This document shows positions 8,078-17,697 of a stretch of 64,000 nt of DNA, piece by piece. The first letter of the stretch is position 1, and every line of letters begins with the position of its first letter. The translations under genes and the position numbers were made by a program. This DNA comes from an uncultured Bacteroides sp. (GTDB lineage Bacteria > Bacteroidota > Bacteroidia > Bacteroidales > Bacteroidaceae). The stretch covers positions 434,001 through 498,000 of the forward strand of contig NZ_OY787468.1 of assembly GCF_963678845.1 (NCBI RefSeq), written 5' to 3'. Below the pieces are notes generated by a model that searched no databases, had not been told where the DNA came from, and was given only the letters and a program-made list of their open reading frames with translations.

Positions 8078-9997
8078 ATGAAGCAACAACACAAAGTGCC
8101 CTTTGGGATTATGGGCATATTTATGGCTATCGGGATAGTTTACGGAGATATTGGTACATCTCCTTTGTATGTAATGAAAGCTATCATTAATGGAGCGCCT
8201 GCCGGATTACGCTCAAGCCCGGATTATATTATCGGGGCTATTTCATGTATAATCTGGACTCTGACACTGCAAACTACAGTAAAGTATGTAATTGTGACTC
8301 TTCGTGCCGATAACAAGGGTGAAGGAGGTATTTTGTCGCTGTTTGCCTTAATACGTAAGAAGTATAGATGGACATACGTTATTGCTACTATCGGAGCAGC
8401 CACGTTATTGGCCGATGGCGTTATTACTCCCGCCATTACAGTGCTTTCTGCTATTGAAGGATTGAATGTACTGGTTCCTGCCATTCCGGCCATTCCAGTT
8501 TCATTGGCCATTATTGTAGCTATCTTTCTTATTCAGCCTTTAGGAACGGCACGTCTGGGAAAACCCTTTGGAAGAATAATGTTTCTGTGGTTTGCCATGA
8601 TTGGTATTTTAGGATTCCTCGCCTTTGTTCATTATCCAATGGTTATAAAAGCGTTTAACCCTGTTTATGCCATTAAAGTATTGGTTACTTCTCCTGATGC
8701 CTTTATTATTTTAGGAGCAGTTTTTCTTTGTACAACCGGTGCGGAAGCTCTTTATTCAGACCTCGGACACTGTGGGTTGCATAACATTCGTGTATCCTGG
8801 GTGTACGTAAAGGCAACATTGATTTTAAACTATCTGGGACAGGGTGCATGGATCATTGCTCATCCGGCTCAGGTTGCAACAGATATTAATCCTTTCTTTG
8901 CTATTATGCCGGGTTGGTTCTCATTCATTGGTGTTGCAATGGCTACATTGGCTGCAATTATTGCCAGTCAGGCATTAATTAGCGGTTCATTCACAATTAT
9001 CAGTGAAGCTATTTCGCTGGATTTGTGGCCAAACATTAAAATTAAATATCCTACTGAAATTAAAGGGCAGATGTTTATCCCTCAGGTAAACTATGTGCTT
9101 ATGATTTTATGCTCACTTATTGTATTAGCATTTGGTTCATCATCCAATATGGAAGCCGCTTATGGTCTTTCCATCACTATTACAATGCTGATGACCACTC
9201 TGTTGCTCTTTATGTATTTCCAGTTCAAGAATGTGCCACTGTTTGTCAGTATTCCGTTAACTTCGTTCTTTATCACGATAGAGAGCAGTTTCTTTATTGC
9301 AAACATGTTCAAGTTTGCCCATGGCGGTTGGGCAACCCTACTTATAGCCGGCTTCATTTTTGGCGTAATGTATGTTTGGTATAATGGTCGACGTATCAAG
9401 AATCACTGCTCTACTTACGAACCCATTTCCCCAATTATTGATTGTCTTCAGGAAATCAGTGTGGATGAGTCAATTCCAAAATTTGCCACCCATCTGGTTT
9501 ATGTAACCCGAGCTAAATATCCTACTGATATGGAAAGTAAAATTTACTATTCACTCGTCAATAAACAACCTAAACGGGCTGACACCTATTGGTTTGTTTA
9601 TCTACACCGCAGTGATGAACCATATCATTTTAAATATGATGTAACAACCTATGTTCCCCAGAAAATGTTCAGACTTGATATCTATTCAGGGTTTAAGCAA
9701 GGTGCGCACATGGATAAGTTTGTTCACCTTATTTGCAAAGAGATGGAAGAGAGTGGGCAGGTTGACTTATTAAGCCGTTATCCGTCTTTGAGAGAAAGAA
9801 ATATTGAAGGAGATTTCAGGTTTGTTGTTGTAGAAAGAATTGCCCGTAATCTGGCTCTCTCTCCAATAAAGAAATCACTTTTGTTAATATATTATTTGAT
9901 AAAGAAGTGCTCTACTTCCGATACCCAGATTCTGGATCTGGACCCATCTGTTGTAACACTGGAATACGTTCCTTTAAAATCTTCACAAGGACTATAA
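8078..9997 (+). CDS. kup: KUP-family potassium uptake transporter
   Basis: A 639-residue integral membrane K+ importer of the KUP/HAK/KT family. The signature GDIGTSPLY is at residues 23-31. About twelve hydrophobic segments span residues 10-445, and a C-terminal cytoplasmic domain follows (about 450-639), as in E. coli Kup. The segment NKGEGGILSLFALIRKK is also family-typical. It is transcribed alone. A perfect bidirectional terminator separates it from the convergent dgt gene. Confidence 0.95.
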   Translation: MKQQHKVPFGIMGIFMAIGIVYGDIGTSPLYVMKAIINGAPAGLRSSPDYIIGAISCIIWTLTLQTTVKYVIVTLRADNKGEGGILSLFALIRKKYRWTYVIATIGAATLLADGVITPAITVLSAIEGLNVLVPAIPAIPVSLAIIVAIFLIQPLGTARLGKPFGRIMFLWFAMIGILGFLAFVHYPMVIKAFNPVYAIKVLVTSPDAFIILGAVFLCTTGAEALYSDLGHCGLHNIRVSWVYVKATLILNYLGQGAWIIAHPAQVATDINPFFAIMPGWFSFIGVAMATLAAIIASQALISGSFTIISEAISLDLWPNIKIKYPTEIKGQMFIPQVNYVLMILCSLIVLAFGSSSNMEAAYGLSITITMLMTTLLLFMYFQFKNVPLFVSIPLTSFFITIESSFFIANMFKFAHGGWATLLIAGFIFGVMYVWYNGRRIKNHCSTYEPISPIIDCLQEISVDESIPKFATHLVYVTRAKYPTDMESKIYYSLVNKQPKRADTYWFVYLHRSDEPYHFKYDVTTYVPQKMFRLDIYSGFKQGAHMDKFVHLICKEMEESGQVDLLSRYPSLRERNIEGDFRFVVVERIARNLALSPIKKSLLLIYYLIKKCSTSDTQILDLDPSVVTLEYVPLKSSQGL

Positions 9998-10041
9998 TAG
10001 GGAGAAAACTATTCAAAATATATAATTCAGCTTTTGATAGC

Positions 10042-10083
10042 TAACACAAAGAGGATGTCTGAAAAGACATCCTCTTTGTGTTA
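10042..10083. terminator. Bidirectional terminator between kup and dgt
   Basis: A perfect 19-bp inverted repeat (TAACACAAAGAGGATGTCT and its complement) closes on a GAAA tetraloop between the two convergent genes. Confidence 0.9.
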
Positions 10084-10090
10084 GTGGCAT

Positions 10091-11416
10091 TTATACCGCT
10101 GGCAAACTGTTCCCTTTTATTTTCCGGTAAAGATCCAGTGCATAAACATCTGTCATGCCCGAAATATAATCAAGTACTGCTTGTATCTTGCCGTAAAGAG
10201 TAGGTGCCTTTACATTATACTGGCTCGACATCCGGTTAATCAATAGCTGTGAATAAGCCTTTTCCGGTGAGCTTACCGCGTCAATCAATAAATCAATCAA
10301 AGTACTTATCACATGGAAGCCGGCCAGCTCAATATCCAGAACATCTCCCGAACGGTAGATCTTTTTTAGTGAGATAGCTTCGCAATGCTTATATGCCTCT
10401 CTTGGCAGTTCGGAAATATTCTTTATCAGACTCTTTTCAAAAGTCCCAGCCAGAATTGCCTCTTCATTCTCAATGAATACACGAGTACATTCTTTGATCA
10501 GTAAACCAATTACCGACGACCGGAGATAAGCAATCTGTTCATTGGTGTCGCTCACAATCTTCATTGTCTCATAGATATGAGCCCGGCGGCTTTCTCCAAA
10601 ATATCCAATAAGTAATTCCTTTGTTTCCTCGGTAGTTAGTATTTTTAATTTGTGTGCATCTTCAATGTCCATCATCTGGTAGCAGATGTCGTCTGCTGCC
10701 TCTACCAGATAAACCAGCGGATGACGGGCAAACTGAAGAGGATTTTCACTCACGCAAATCATTCCAAGCTCAGTGGCTATTCGTTTGAAATCTTCTTCTT
10801 CGGTGATGAAAAAACCGAATTTGGATTTCTTTCCGGCCAAAAGCGATGAAAAGGGGTATTTTACAATAGAAGCCAACGTTGAATAGGTCATAACAAATCC
10901 ACCTTTCCGTCTTCCTTCAAACTGATGAGTCAGTAGCCGGAAAGCATTTGCATTTCCTTCAAAGTGGATAATATCCTCCCATTCATTGACCTCCAGCTTG
11001 TCTTTCAGGCTTATTCCGTTTCCTTCAGAAAAGTACGTTGAAATGGCCTTTTCTCCTGAATGCCCAAAGGGAGGATTGCCAAGATCGTGTGCCATACAGG
11101 CAGCTGAAACAATGGCCCCAATCTCAGAAAGAAAAGAGTCCTGCAGCTCCGGGTGTTTGGAAAGGAGTCCTTTAGCCACATCATTTCCCAATGAACGCCC
11201 CACACACGAAACTTCCAGACTATGTGTAAGCCGGTTGTGAACAAAAATACTTCCCGGAAGAGGGAAAACTTGTGTCTTATTTTGCAGGCGACGGAAAGGA
11301 GCAGAAAAAACCAATCGGTCATAATCCCGTTGAAATTCTGAACGGTTTTCTTCCCGATACTGGTGGAACTCTTCCATTCCAAAACGCTTAGCTGAAATTA
11401 AATCTCTCCAGTTCAT
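10091..11416 (-). CDS. dgt: Deoxyguanosinetriphosphate triphosphohydrolase (dGTPase)
   Basis: A 441-residue HD-superfamily enzyme that hydrolyses dGTP or other dNTPs to the nucleoside and triphosphate. The metal-binding HD signature is seen as RLTHSLEV (His65) and AHDLGNPPFGHSGE (His110-Asp111), with a later Asp in EAADDICYQMMDIEDAH. The N-terminal FSAPFRRLQNKTQVFPL block is diagnostic of the dGTPase family. It is divergent from dut, another nucleotide-pool enzyme. Confidence 0.95.
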   Translation of the reverse strand: MNWRDLISAKRFGMEEFHQYREENRSEFQRDYDRLVFSAPFRRLQNKTQVFPLPGSIFVHNRLTHSLEVSCVGRSLGNDVAKGLLSKHPELQDSFLSEIGAIVSAACMAHDLGNPPFGHSGEKAISTYFSEGNGISLKDKLEVNEWEDIIHFEGNANAFRLLTHQFEGRRKGGFVMTYSTLASIVKYPFSSLLAGKKSKFGFFITEEEDFKRIATELGMICVSENPLQFARHPLVYLVEAADDICYQMMDIEDAHKLKILTTEETKELLIGYFGESRRAHIYETMKIVSDTNEQIAYLRSSVIGLLIKECTRVFIENEEAILAGTFEKSLIKNISELPREAYKHCEAISLKKIYRSGDVLDIELAGFHVISTLIDLLIDAVSSPEKAYSQLLINRMSSQYNVKAPTLYGKIQAVLDYISGMTDVYALDLYRKIKGNSLPAV

Positions 11417-11441
11417 TTTTTGTATACTATTTATTTACTAC

Positions 11442-11449
11442 AAAAGTAT
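11442..11449 (-). promoter_or_regulatory. Putative -7 box for dgt
   Basis: TACTTTTG on the minus strand fits TAnnTTTG and lies 25 bases upstream of the dgt ATG. A -33 element is not clear. Confidence 0.45.
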
Positions 11450-11523
11450 AAAAAAGCCTTTAATAAAGCAGTTAATTGATACGAAATACGTATTTTCGCA
11501 ATTTAATTAGTAAAGCACCGATT

Positions 11524-11958
11524 ATGAAAATACAAATTATAAATAAGTCAAAGCACCAGCTTCCTGCCTACGAAACAGAATTGTCAGCAGGAATGGATAT
11601 TCGTGCCAATATATCTGAACCAATTACACTTAAACCTTTGGCCCGCTGTCTTGTCCCTACCGGACTTTACATTGCTTTGCCCGAAGGATACGAAGCTCAG
11701 ATTCGTCCTCGTAGCGGATTGGCCATAAAGAAAGGTGTTACTGTACTTAATTCTCCCGGCACCATTGATGCTGACTATAGGGGAGAAGTCTGTATCATTC
11801 TGGTGAACCTGTCTTCCGATGATTTTGTCATTGAAGATGGCGAGCGTGTGGCGCAGATGATTATTGCTCGTCATGAACAAGCTCAATGGGAACAAGTGGA
11901 AGTTCTTGATGAAACGGAACGTGGAGCCGGTGGATTTGGCCATACAGGAAAGAAATAA
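11524..11958 (+). CDS. dut: Deoxyuridine 5'-triphosphate nucleotidohydrolase (dUTPase)
   Basis: A 144-residue trimeric dUTPase converting dUTP to dUMP and pyrophosphate. All five family motifs are recognisable: AGMDIRA, PRSGLAIKKGV, GTIDADYRGEV, ERVAQMI and the C-terminal RGAGGFGHTG. The start is the ATG at 11524. A longer frame from a TTG at 11476 would add 16 residues outside the family and is unlikely. It leads an apparent envelope operon with TPR, DUF4292 and EnvC-like genes, a linkage I recall from other Bacteroides. Confidence 0.96.
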   Translation: MKIQIINKSKHQLPAYETELSAGMDIRANISEPITLKPLARCLVPTGLYIALPEGYEAQIRPRSGLAIKKGVTVLNSPGTIDADYRGEVCIILVNLSSDDFVIEDGERVAQMIIARHEQAQWEQVEVLDETERGAGGFGHTGKK

Positions 11959-11986
11959 GAATCGTTTTAATTATTAAAGCATAGAT

Positions 11987-13801
11987 ATGGTTGCAATATT
12001 TGATTTTTCTCAAAGATACAGGCTAAAGCCCATCACTGCAGGTTTAGCTCCATGGCACATAGGAACACTGTCCGCTTTGCTAATGTTCTCTTCCTGCGGA
12101 TCGTCTACTAAGGTGGCTCAGCAGGTAAAAGAACCATCTCCGGTGATAGTTGCAACTCAGTTGTCTTCTGATTTACAACGAAAATATGATTACTATTTTC
12201 TGGAAGCAACCCGGCAGAAAGCCAAAGGCGAACTTGATGCGGCATTTGAGCTTTATCAGCACTGTCTGACTATTGATCCTAATGCAGCTTCTTCCTTGTC
12301 TGAAATCTCGCAGTTCTATTTCTTTTTGAAGCAACCGGAAAAAGGACTTGTATGCATGGAAAAGGCCGTGGAGAATGCTCCTGATAATTATTGGTATAAT
12401 CAGAATCTGGCAACCGTTTATCAGCAACAAGGGAAAGCAGATAAGGCTATTGATGCTTTTGAAAAGATGTCTGCTCAGTTCCCCGAACGTCAGGAACCAC
12501 TTATGGCCCTGATTGATTTGTATAATCAGGCAAAGAACTATGCTAAGGCGATTAAAACGCTTGATCGTTTTGAACTTATGAATGGAAAAACAGAGCAAAT
12601 CAGTATGGAGAAGTTCCGTATGTATTTGCTGATGGAAGATAATAAAAAGGCCTTTAATGAGATTGAAAGCCTTGCCAAAGAATATCCTAACGATATGCGC
12701 TATTTGTGTGTGTTGGGAGATGTTTATTTAAATAATGGGAAGCCGAAAGAGGCATACGAAACTTACCAGAAAGTGCTTGCCGTTGAACCCGGAAATGCAC
12801 AAGTCCTTGTATCTCTGGCAAATTACTATGAGCAGACAGGGCAAAACGATCAGTATGAACAACAGATTGATTCTGTGCTGCTTAGTAAAAAAGTGGAGAG
12901 TGATGTAAAGACGGACATTATGCGCCAGATGATTGTTCACTCCCAGCAATCAGGAAAAGACAGTACCCGTATTATTCCTCTATTCAAGAAGATGATGGAA
13001 ATTGAACAGGAAGATGCACAGATACCAATGCTTTATGTTCAGTATCTGCTGGCTAAAGGCATGGACAAAGAAGCGGAACCGGTTTTGAAGCAAGTGATTG
13101 AGCTTGACCCTGAAAATACTCCTGCTCGTTTGCAATTGCTGAGCTATGCAATAAAGAAGAATGATTTTCAGGGAGCAATAAAGATTTGTGAACCTGCTAT
13201 AGAGATTACTCCTGATGCACTTGAGTTTTATTATTATCTCGGACTTTCTTACTATCAGGCAGAACGAGTTGACGATGCACTGTCTGTTTTCAAGAAAGGA
13301 GTAGCTCACGTTAATGATAAAAGTGATAAAAAGATTGTTTCCGATTTTTATAGCATGATGGGAGATATCTATCACACAAAAGAACAAGGAGCAATGGCCT
13401 ATGCTGCTTATGATTCGGCATTGGTTTATAATCCAGATAATGCAGGGGCACTTAATAACTACGCTTATTATCTTTCCGTGGAAAAGAAAGACCTGGACAA
13501 GGCTGAAGAGATGAGTTACCGAACCATAAAAGCTGAACCGGACAATAATACATACCTGGATACTTACGCTTGGATTCTTTTTATAAAAGGAAAATATTCC
13601 GAGGCAAAGGTTTATATGGATGATGCCATGAAAAAAGGTGGTGATAAAAGTGATGTAGTGACAGAGCATTGCGGAGACGTTTATTACATGGTTGGTGAAA
13701 AGGCCGAGGCGTTGAAATACTGGATTAAATCTCGTGAAATGGGGAATAAATCGGTGATATTGAAGAAAAAGATTGAACAAAAGAAATATATTGCAGAATG
13801 A
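11987..13801 (+). CDS. Tetratricopeptide-repeat lipoprotein
   Basis: A 604-residue protein built almost entirely of TPR units (helix-turn-helix repeats with the W-x4-L-G-x2-Y-x8-A-x3-F-x7-P pattern, for example DNYWYNQNLATVYQQQGKADKAIDAFEK near residue 132). A signal peptide with MFSSC near residues 33-37 predicts a lipidated Cys37, probably on the inner leaflet of the outer membrane. TPR proteins scaffold complexes. The neighbours point to an envelope role, but the partner is unknown. It starts 28 bases after dut and its stop overlaps the next gene's ATG. Confidence 0.85.
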   Translation: MVAIFDFSQRYRLKPITAGLAPWHIGTLSALLMFSSCGSSTKVAQQVKEPSPVIVATQLSSDLQRKYDYYFLEATRQKAKGELDAAFELYQHCLTIDPNAASSLSEISQFYFFLKQPEKGLVCMEKAVENAPDNYWYNQNLATVYQQQGKADKAIDAFEKMSAQFPERQEPLMALIDLYNQAKNYAKAIKTLDRFELMNGKTEQISMEKFRMYLLMEDNKKAFNEIESLAKEYPNDMRYLCVLGDVYLNNGKPKEAYETYQKVLAVEPGNAQVLVSLANYYEQTGQNDQYEQQIDSVLLSKKVESDVKTDIMRQMIVHSQQSGKDSTRIIPLFKKMMEIEQEDAQIPMLYVQYLLAKGMDKEAEPVLKQVIELDPENTPARLQLLSYAIKKNDFQGAIKICEPAIEITPDALEFYYYLGLSYYQAERVDDALSVFKKGVAHVNDKSDKKIVSDFYSMMGDIYHTKEQGAMAYAAYDSALVYNPDNAGALNNYAYYLSVEKKDLDKAEEMSYRTIKAEPDNNTYLDTYAWILFIKGKYSEAKVYMDDAMKKGGDKSDVVTEHCGDVYYMVGEKAEALKYWIKSREMGNKSVILKKKIEQKKYIAE

Positions 13802-14661
13802 GAAATAGTGATTTAGTGTGCCGCTGTAAGAATATGGCCGCATTTGGATTCGGCTTTATCTTTTTAGTTTTATTTTTGTCCGCTTGTAAATCCGGACAAA
13901 CCATAAGTAAGCCGGTTGTTCCAGTGGCAACCGAGGACTTAAATTATTTGGGAAGCGTTACTAATAATACTCCTGTAATAAGGAATCTTTCTTCAAAAAT
14001 GAAATTGACAGTCAGTTCCAACGGAAAAGATATTTCTGTCAATGGCACATTGCGTATGAAGAAAGATGAAGTAATACAGTTGTCTATTACTCCATTTCTG
14101 GGAATTGAAGCCGGAAGAGTAGAGTTTACACCCACAAAGGTATTGATTATAGATAGAATTAATAAGCAGTATGTAGAAGAACCTATTTCTGAATTGTCAG
14201 CAATGGCAAACACAGATATGGACTTTTTTACTTTGCAGGCTCTTTTTACAAATGCGCTTTTCTTGCCAGGTAATAAGGAGCTGAATAACAAATTACTATC
14301 TCAATTTACCGTTCATTCCAGTGTAGACAATAAGACTATGGAAATTAAGAAGAAATCAAAAGAGTTCTTATATAGTTTTTCTGCTACTCCAAATACGGGA
14401 CAGCTTGTGGAAAGCTCTATCTCAACGCTTTCGGCTCCATATCAGCTGAACTGGAAGTATGCCGATTTCCAGCCATTTGGATCGAAAAGTTTTCCATCCA
14501 GAATGGATATCTCCTTCGAAGGAGGAAAGAAACCATTTTCTGCAGAGATAGACCTTTCCAAATTAACCGAGAATGGAGATTGGGAATCTTCCACAAATGT
14601 CTCGGCAAAATATAAAAAGATGGATTTTAACGAATTATTAAAAGTGTTATTAGGATTATGA
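13798..14661 (+). CDS. DUF4292 lipoprotein
   Basis: A 287-residue lipoprotein with a hydrophobic leader and lipobox FLSAC near residue 27. The remainder matches the DUF4292 family: strands such as KLTVSSNGKDISVNGTLRMKKDEVIQLSITP and GIEAGRVEFTPTKVLIIDRINKQYV. It resembles LolB-like or LppX-like half-barrel folds, but that is inference. It overlaps the TPR gene upstream (ATGAG) and the EnvC-like gene downstream by 4 bases each, so the three are translated as a tight unit. Confidence 0.85.
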   Translation: MRNSDLVCRCKNMAAFGFGFIFLVLFLSACKSGQTISKPVVPVATEDLNYLGSVTNNTPVIRNLSSKMKLTVSSNGKDISVNGTLRMKKDEVIQLSITPFLGIEAGRVEFTPTKVLIIDRINKQYVEEPISELSAMANTDMDFFTLQALFTNALFLPGNKELNNKLLSQFTVHSSVDNKTMEIKKKSKEFLYSFSATPNTGQLVESSISTLSAPYQLNWKYADFQPFGSKSFPSRMDISFEGGKKPFSAEIDLSKLTENGDWESSTNVSAKYKKMDFNELLKVLLGL

Positions 14662-16112
14662 AACGTTTCTTACTCTTATTGATAAGTATCCTGATAGCAA
14701 CAACCTTTTCTGCACAGACAAACAGAAAAATTAAAGAACTTCAAAGCAAACGTGGCTCTATCCAGAAAGAGATATCCAAAAAAGAGTTTCTTTTAAAGTC
14801 TACAAAGAAAGATGTGGGTAGCCAGTTACGGGGGTTAAACACCCTTACCGGCCAGATTGAAGAAAGAAAAAGATACATTACGGTCATTGGAAACGATGTG
14901 CAGACTATTGATCAGGAGGTAGGATCTCTTTCTCAGCAATTGCGCAATCTGGAACTTGATTTGATTGACAAGAAAAAGAAATATGAATCTTCGGTGAAGT
15001 ATCTCTATAAGAATAAATCTGTTGAAGAAAAGCTGATGTTCATTCTTTCGTCAAATTCATTGAGCCAGACCTATCGCCGCCTTCGTTATGTAAAAGAGTA
15101 TGGAACCTATCAACGCATACAAGGAGAGGAAATCCTTAAAAGACAAGCACAGATAGGCCGAAAGAAATCTGAAATGGAAGAGGTGAAGAGCGCTAAGGAA
15201 AATCTGCTTACTGAAGGACAAAGAGAAAAGCAAAAGCTTGAATTACAGGAACAGGAAAAGAAAACGATAGTTTCCAGTCTGCAGAAAAAACAGAAAGGTT
15301 TGCAGTCGGAGATTGCCAAACATAGAAGAGATGCCAATCAATTGAATGCACAGATTGACCGACTGATCAATATTGAAATAGAAAAAGCCCGTAAACTTGC
15401 TGCTGAGAGAGCCCGCAGGGAAGCTGCGGCAGCCGAAGCCGCCCGCCGTAAAGCTGAAGCAGCTGCTTCAGCACGCAGAAAAGCGGAAGCTGCAGAAGAG
15501 GCAAGACGAGAAAAAGCTGCTGCTGAAAGTAAGTCGGAAAGAACAGAAAAGAGCAGCCGGACTGCTAAAGTTGCTAAAACTGATAAAGCAGAAAAAGTTG
15601 AGAGAACAGAAAAAACAGAAAGAGCTGAAACCAGAAAGAGTGAAAAAGTAGCTTCGGCTCCGGTTTATTCAATGGATAGCTCTGACAGACAACTTTCAGA
15701 TAACTTTGAGCGCAACAGGGGTTCTCTGCCATCACCTATATCCGGTCCGCATCTTATTGTGAGCCATTACGGACAGTATGCTGTTGACGGACTGAAGAAT
15801 GTAAAACTGGACAATAAAGGAATCGACATCCAGGGGCAACCCGGAGCACAAGCTCGTTCCATCTTTAACGGTGAGGTGGCTGTTGTATTCCAGGTAAACG
15901 GATTGGTAAACATAATTATCCGTCACGGGAATTATATTTCCGTTTATTGCAACCTTTCTTCAGCCTCTGTAAGTAAGGGACAGAAGGTTAGTACTCGACA
16001 AACAATAGGGCGTGTATACTCTGATCCTTCGGATGGGAACCGCACTATCCTGCATTTCCAGTTACGAAAAGAGACATCAAAACTAAATCCGGAAGCATGG
16101 ATTGGCAGATAA
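14658..16112 (+). CDS. EnvC-like murein hydrolase activator (coiled coil plus degenerate LytM)
   Basis: A 484-residue secreted protein with a signal peptide (about 1-19), a long coiled coil (about 20-240), a repetitive Ala-Lys-Glu-Arg linker (about 245-330) and a C-terminal LytM/M23 domain (about 365-484). The zinc site is broken: the usual His of HxGxD is Asn (NKGIDI), and the HxH pair is reduced to LHFQL with its first His lost. This matches EnvC/NlpD-type activators that open amidases rather than cutting murein themselves. It ends the dut-TPR-DUF4292 operon. Confidence 0.88.
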   Translation: MKRFLLLLISILIATTFSAQTNRKIKELQSKRGSIQKEISKKEFLLKSTKKDVGSQLRGLNTLTGQIEERKRYITVIGNDVQTIDQEVGSLSQQLRNLELDLIDKKKKYESSVKYLYKNKSVEEKLMFILSSNSLSQTYRRLRYVKEYGTYQRIQGEEILKRQAQIGRKKSEMEEVKSAKENLLTEGQREKQKLELQEQEKKTIVSSLQKKQKGLQSEIAKHRRDANQLNAQIDRLINIEIEKARKLAAERARREAAAAEAARRKAEAAASARRKAEAAEEARREKAAAESKSERTEKSSRTAKVAKTDKAEKVERTEKTERAETRKSEKVASAPVYSMDSSDRQLSDNFERNRGSLPSPISGPHLIVSHYGQYAVDGLKNVKLDNKGIDIQGQPGAQARSIFNGEVAVVFQVNGLVNIIIRHGNYISVYCNLSSASVSKGQKVSTRQTIGRVYSDPSDGNRTILHFQLRKETSKLNPEAWIGR

Positions 16113-16149
16113 GAGTGAATGACTTAAAATTTAATTTGTAATGATTTGA

Positions 16150-17697
16150 ATGTTCCGACCTAATCAAGTAAATAAGAATTTCATATCCAATGTTATAAAT
16201 TTATTGGCCGGTATTTTTGTAGGCCTGTTTTATACTCCTTACTTGATTAGATGTATCGGAGTTGCTGCGTATGGAGTAGTTCCATTAGCTTTTATTGTAA
16301 ACCAATATATAAGTGTGGTTACTACTTCATTAACAGGGTCATTAACCCGTTTTTATTCAGTTAGTTTACAGCAAGGAAAATATAAGGAAGCATCAAAATA
16401 CCTTAGTAGTAGTTTTCTGATAATTACCTTTATTGGTGTTTTCATGCTTCCTTTCTCAGTCTGGTTTATTACACATTTAGATCATGTGTTTAATATACCG
16501 GCCTATTTGCTTTCCTCTGCCAAATGGCTCTTCTCATTTACGCTTATCGGTTTCGTTATGTCATTATATTCAAGCTTATTGAATATAACTTTATATGCGT
16601 TGAATAGAATTGACTTAATGAATATTGTCAAGATTGTCCGTTCAGCAATGAAATTGGTACTTACAATTTGTTTTTTTGAACTGATCAATAAAGATGTAAG
16701 TTTCATTGGTTTTATACTTTTCCTTACTGAACTTGCAATTCTTTGTATAAGCTACCTGATGTATCGGCGTACGGTGCACAACAATATAGTGGTTTCTGCT
16801 AAATATTTTAATAAGAATGCATTGCTTGCTGTCCTTTCCATGACTATTTTTGTTATTGTCCAGCAAATAGGAGATACCGGTTTGTATAGAATTGATAATA
16901 TTGTGGTTAATAAATTCTGGTCTGTACGTGAATCAGGAATCCTGGGTGCAGTTTCTGACTTTGGTAATTATGTAATGACTGCTATTGGAGTTATTTCTTC
17001 TTTATTTGGCCCTCTTATTTTAATTGCTTATTCTAAAGGCGAACATGAGAATGTAAAAAAAATGGCCCTTGATAGTTCTTTATATGTAGGATTATTAGCA
17101 GCATTACTCATAGGGGTTATAATAGGCTTTTGCAAACCCATATTAACCCTTTGGATTGGCCCTGATTATGTAGCTTACTTTCCGTGGATGGTACTGAAGC
17201 TTTATGTCATTCCTTTTTATGCCGCTGCAGGTGTGTTTGCATTTGTTTACAGAGCTTGGAATTACCTCAAGGTTCCTGCATTTATAACTTTGGCAGTTGG
17301 AGCTCTTAATCTACTTATATCAATTATCCTTTGTAAACTATCTGAGAAAAATGAAGCTTATATCTTTTATATGCTAATTATATCTTCGGTATTTGTTATT
17401 TTGCAAAGTTATGTTCTTAATTCTTTCTGTTTTTCTAAGTTATATGCATTCTCAGAAAAGCGAACCTTAACTGTGAACTTTTTTAAAATTATGATAGAAC
17501 TCCTGTTATCTATATTGATAGCTTTCTTATATGAAAAGTTATTGCCGGTGAATCAGCTTTTTCAGCTTTGCATAGGGGCTATTCTGGTGGGGCTGACAAC
17601 TTTATCTTTTTCATTCTTTTTCATTTTTAATAAAGAACAAAGAAAGCAAGTGTCAGGCTATGCTAAGTCTTTGTTTGTTGTGAAGGAGATTGAATGA
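16150..17697 (+). CDS. Polysaccharide flippase (Wzx/MATE-like)
   Basis: A 515-residue integral membrane protein with about 12-14 hydrophobic segments and the N-terminal pattern NVINLLAGIFVGLFYTPYLIRCIGVAAYG typical of polysaccharide_synt-type lipid-linked oligosaccharide flippases. It would move undecaprenyl-linked repeat units across the inner membrane. The next two genes are glycosyltransferases, and the first overlaps this one by 4 bases (ATGATG), so this is a small glycan assembly unit. The glycan itself cannot be predicted. Confidence 0.88.
   Translation: MFRPNQVNKNFISNVINLLAGIFVGLFYTPYLIRCIGVAAYGVVPLAFIVNQYISVVTTSLTGSLTRFYSVSLQQGKYKEASKYLSSSFLIITFIGVFMLPFSVWFITHLDHVFNIPAYLLSSAKWLFSFTLIGFVMSLYSSLLNITLYALNRIDLMNIVKIVRSAMKLVLTICFFELINKDVSFIGFILFLTELAILCISYLMYRRTVHNNIVVSAKYFNKNALLAVLSMTIFVIVQQIGDTGLYRIDNIVVNKFWSVRESGILGAVSDFGNYVMTAIGVISSLFGPLILIAYSKGEHENVKKMALDSSLYVGLLAALLIGVIIGFCKPILTLWIGPDYVAYFPWMVLKLYVIPFYAAAGVFAFVYRAWNYLKVPAFITLAVGALNLLISIILCKLSEKNEAYIFYMLIISSVFVILQSYVLNSFCFSKLYAFSEKRTLTVNFFKIMIELLLSILIAFLYEKLLPVNQLFQLCIGAILVGLTTLSFSFFFIFNKEQRKQVSGYAKSLFVVKEIE

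Noticed and set aside
12980..13843. Minus-strand open frame of 287 codons opposite the TPR gene
   Set aside because: It is a shadow of the repetitive TPR coding sequence; residues are biased to Phe, Ile, Cys and His with no recognisable motif.
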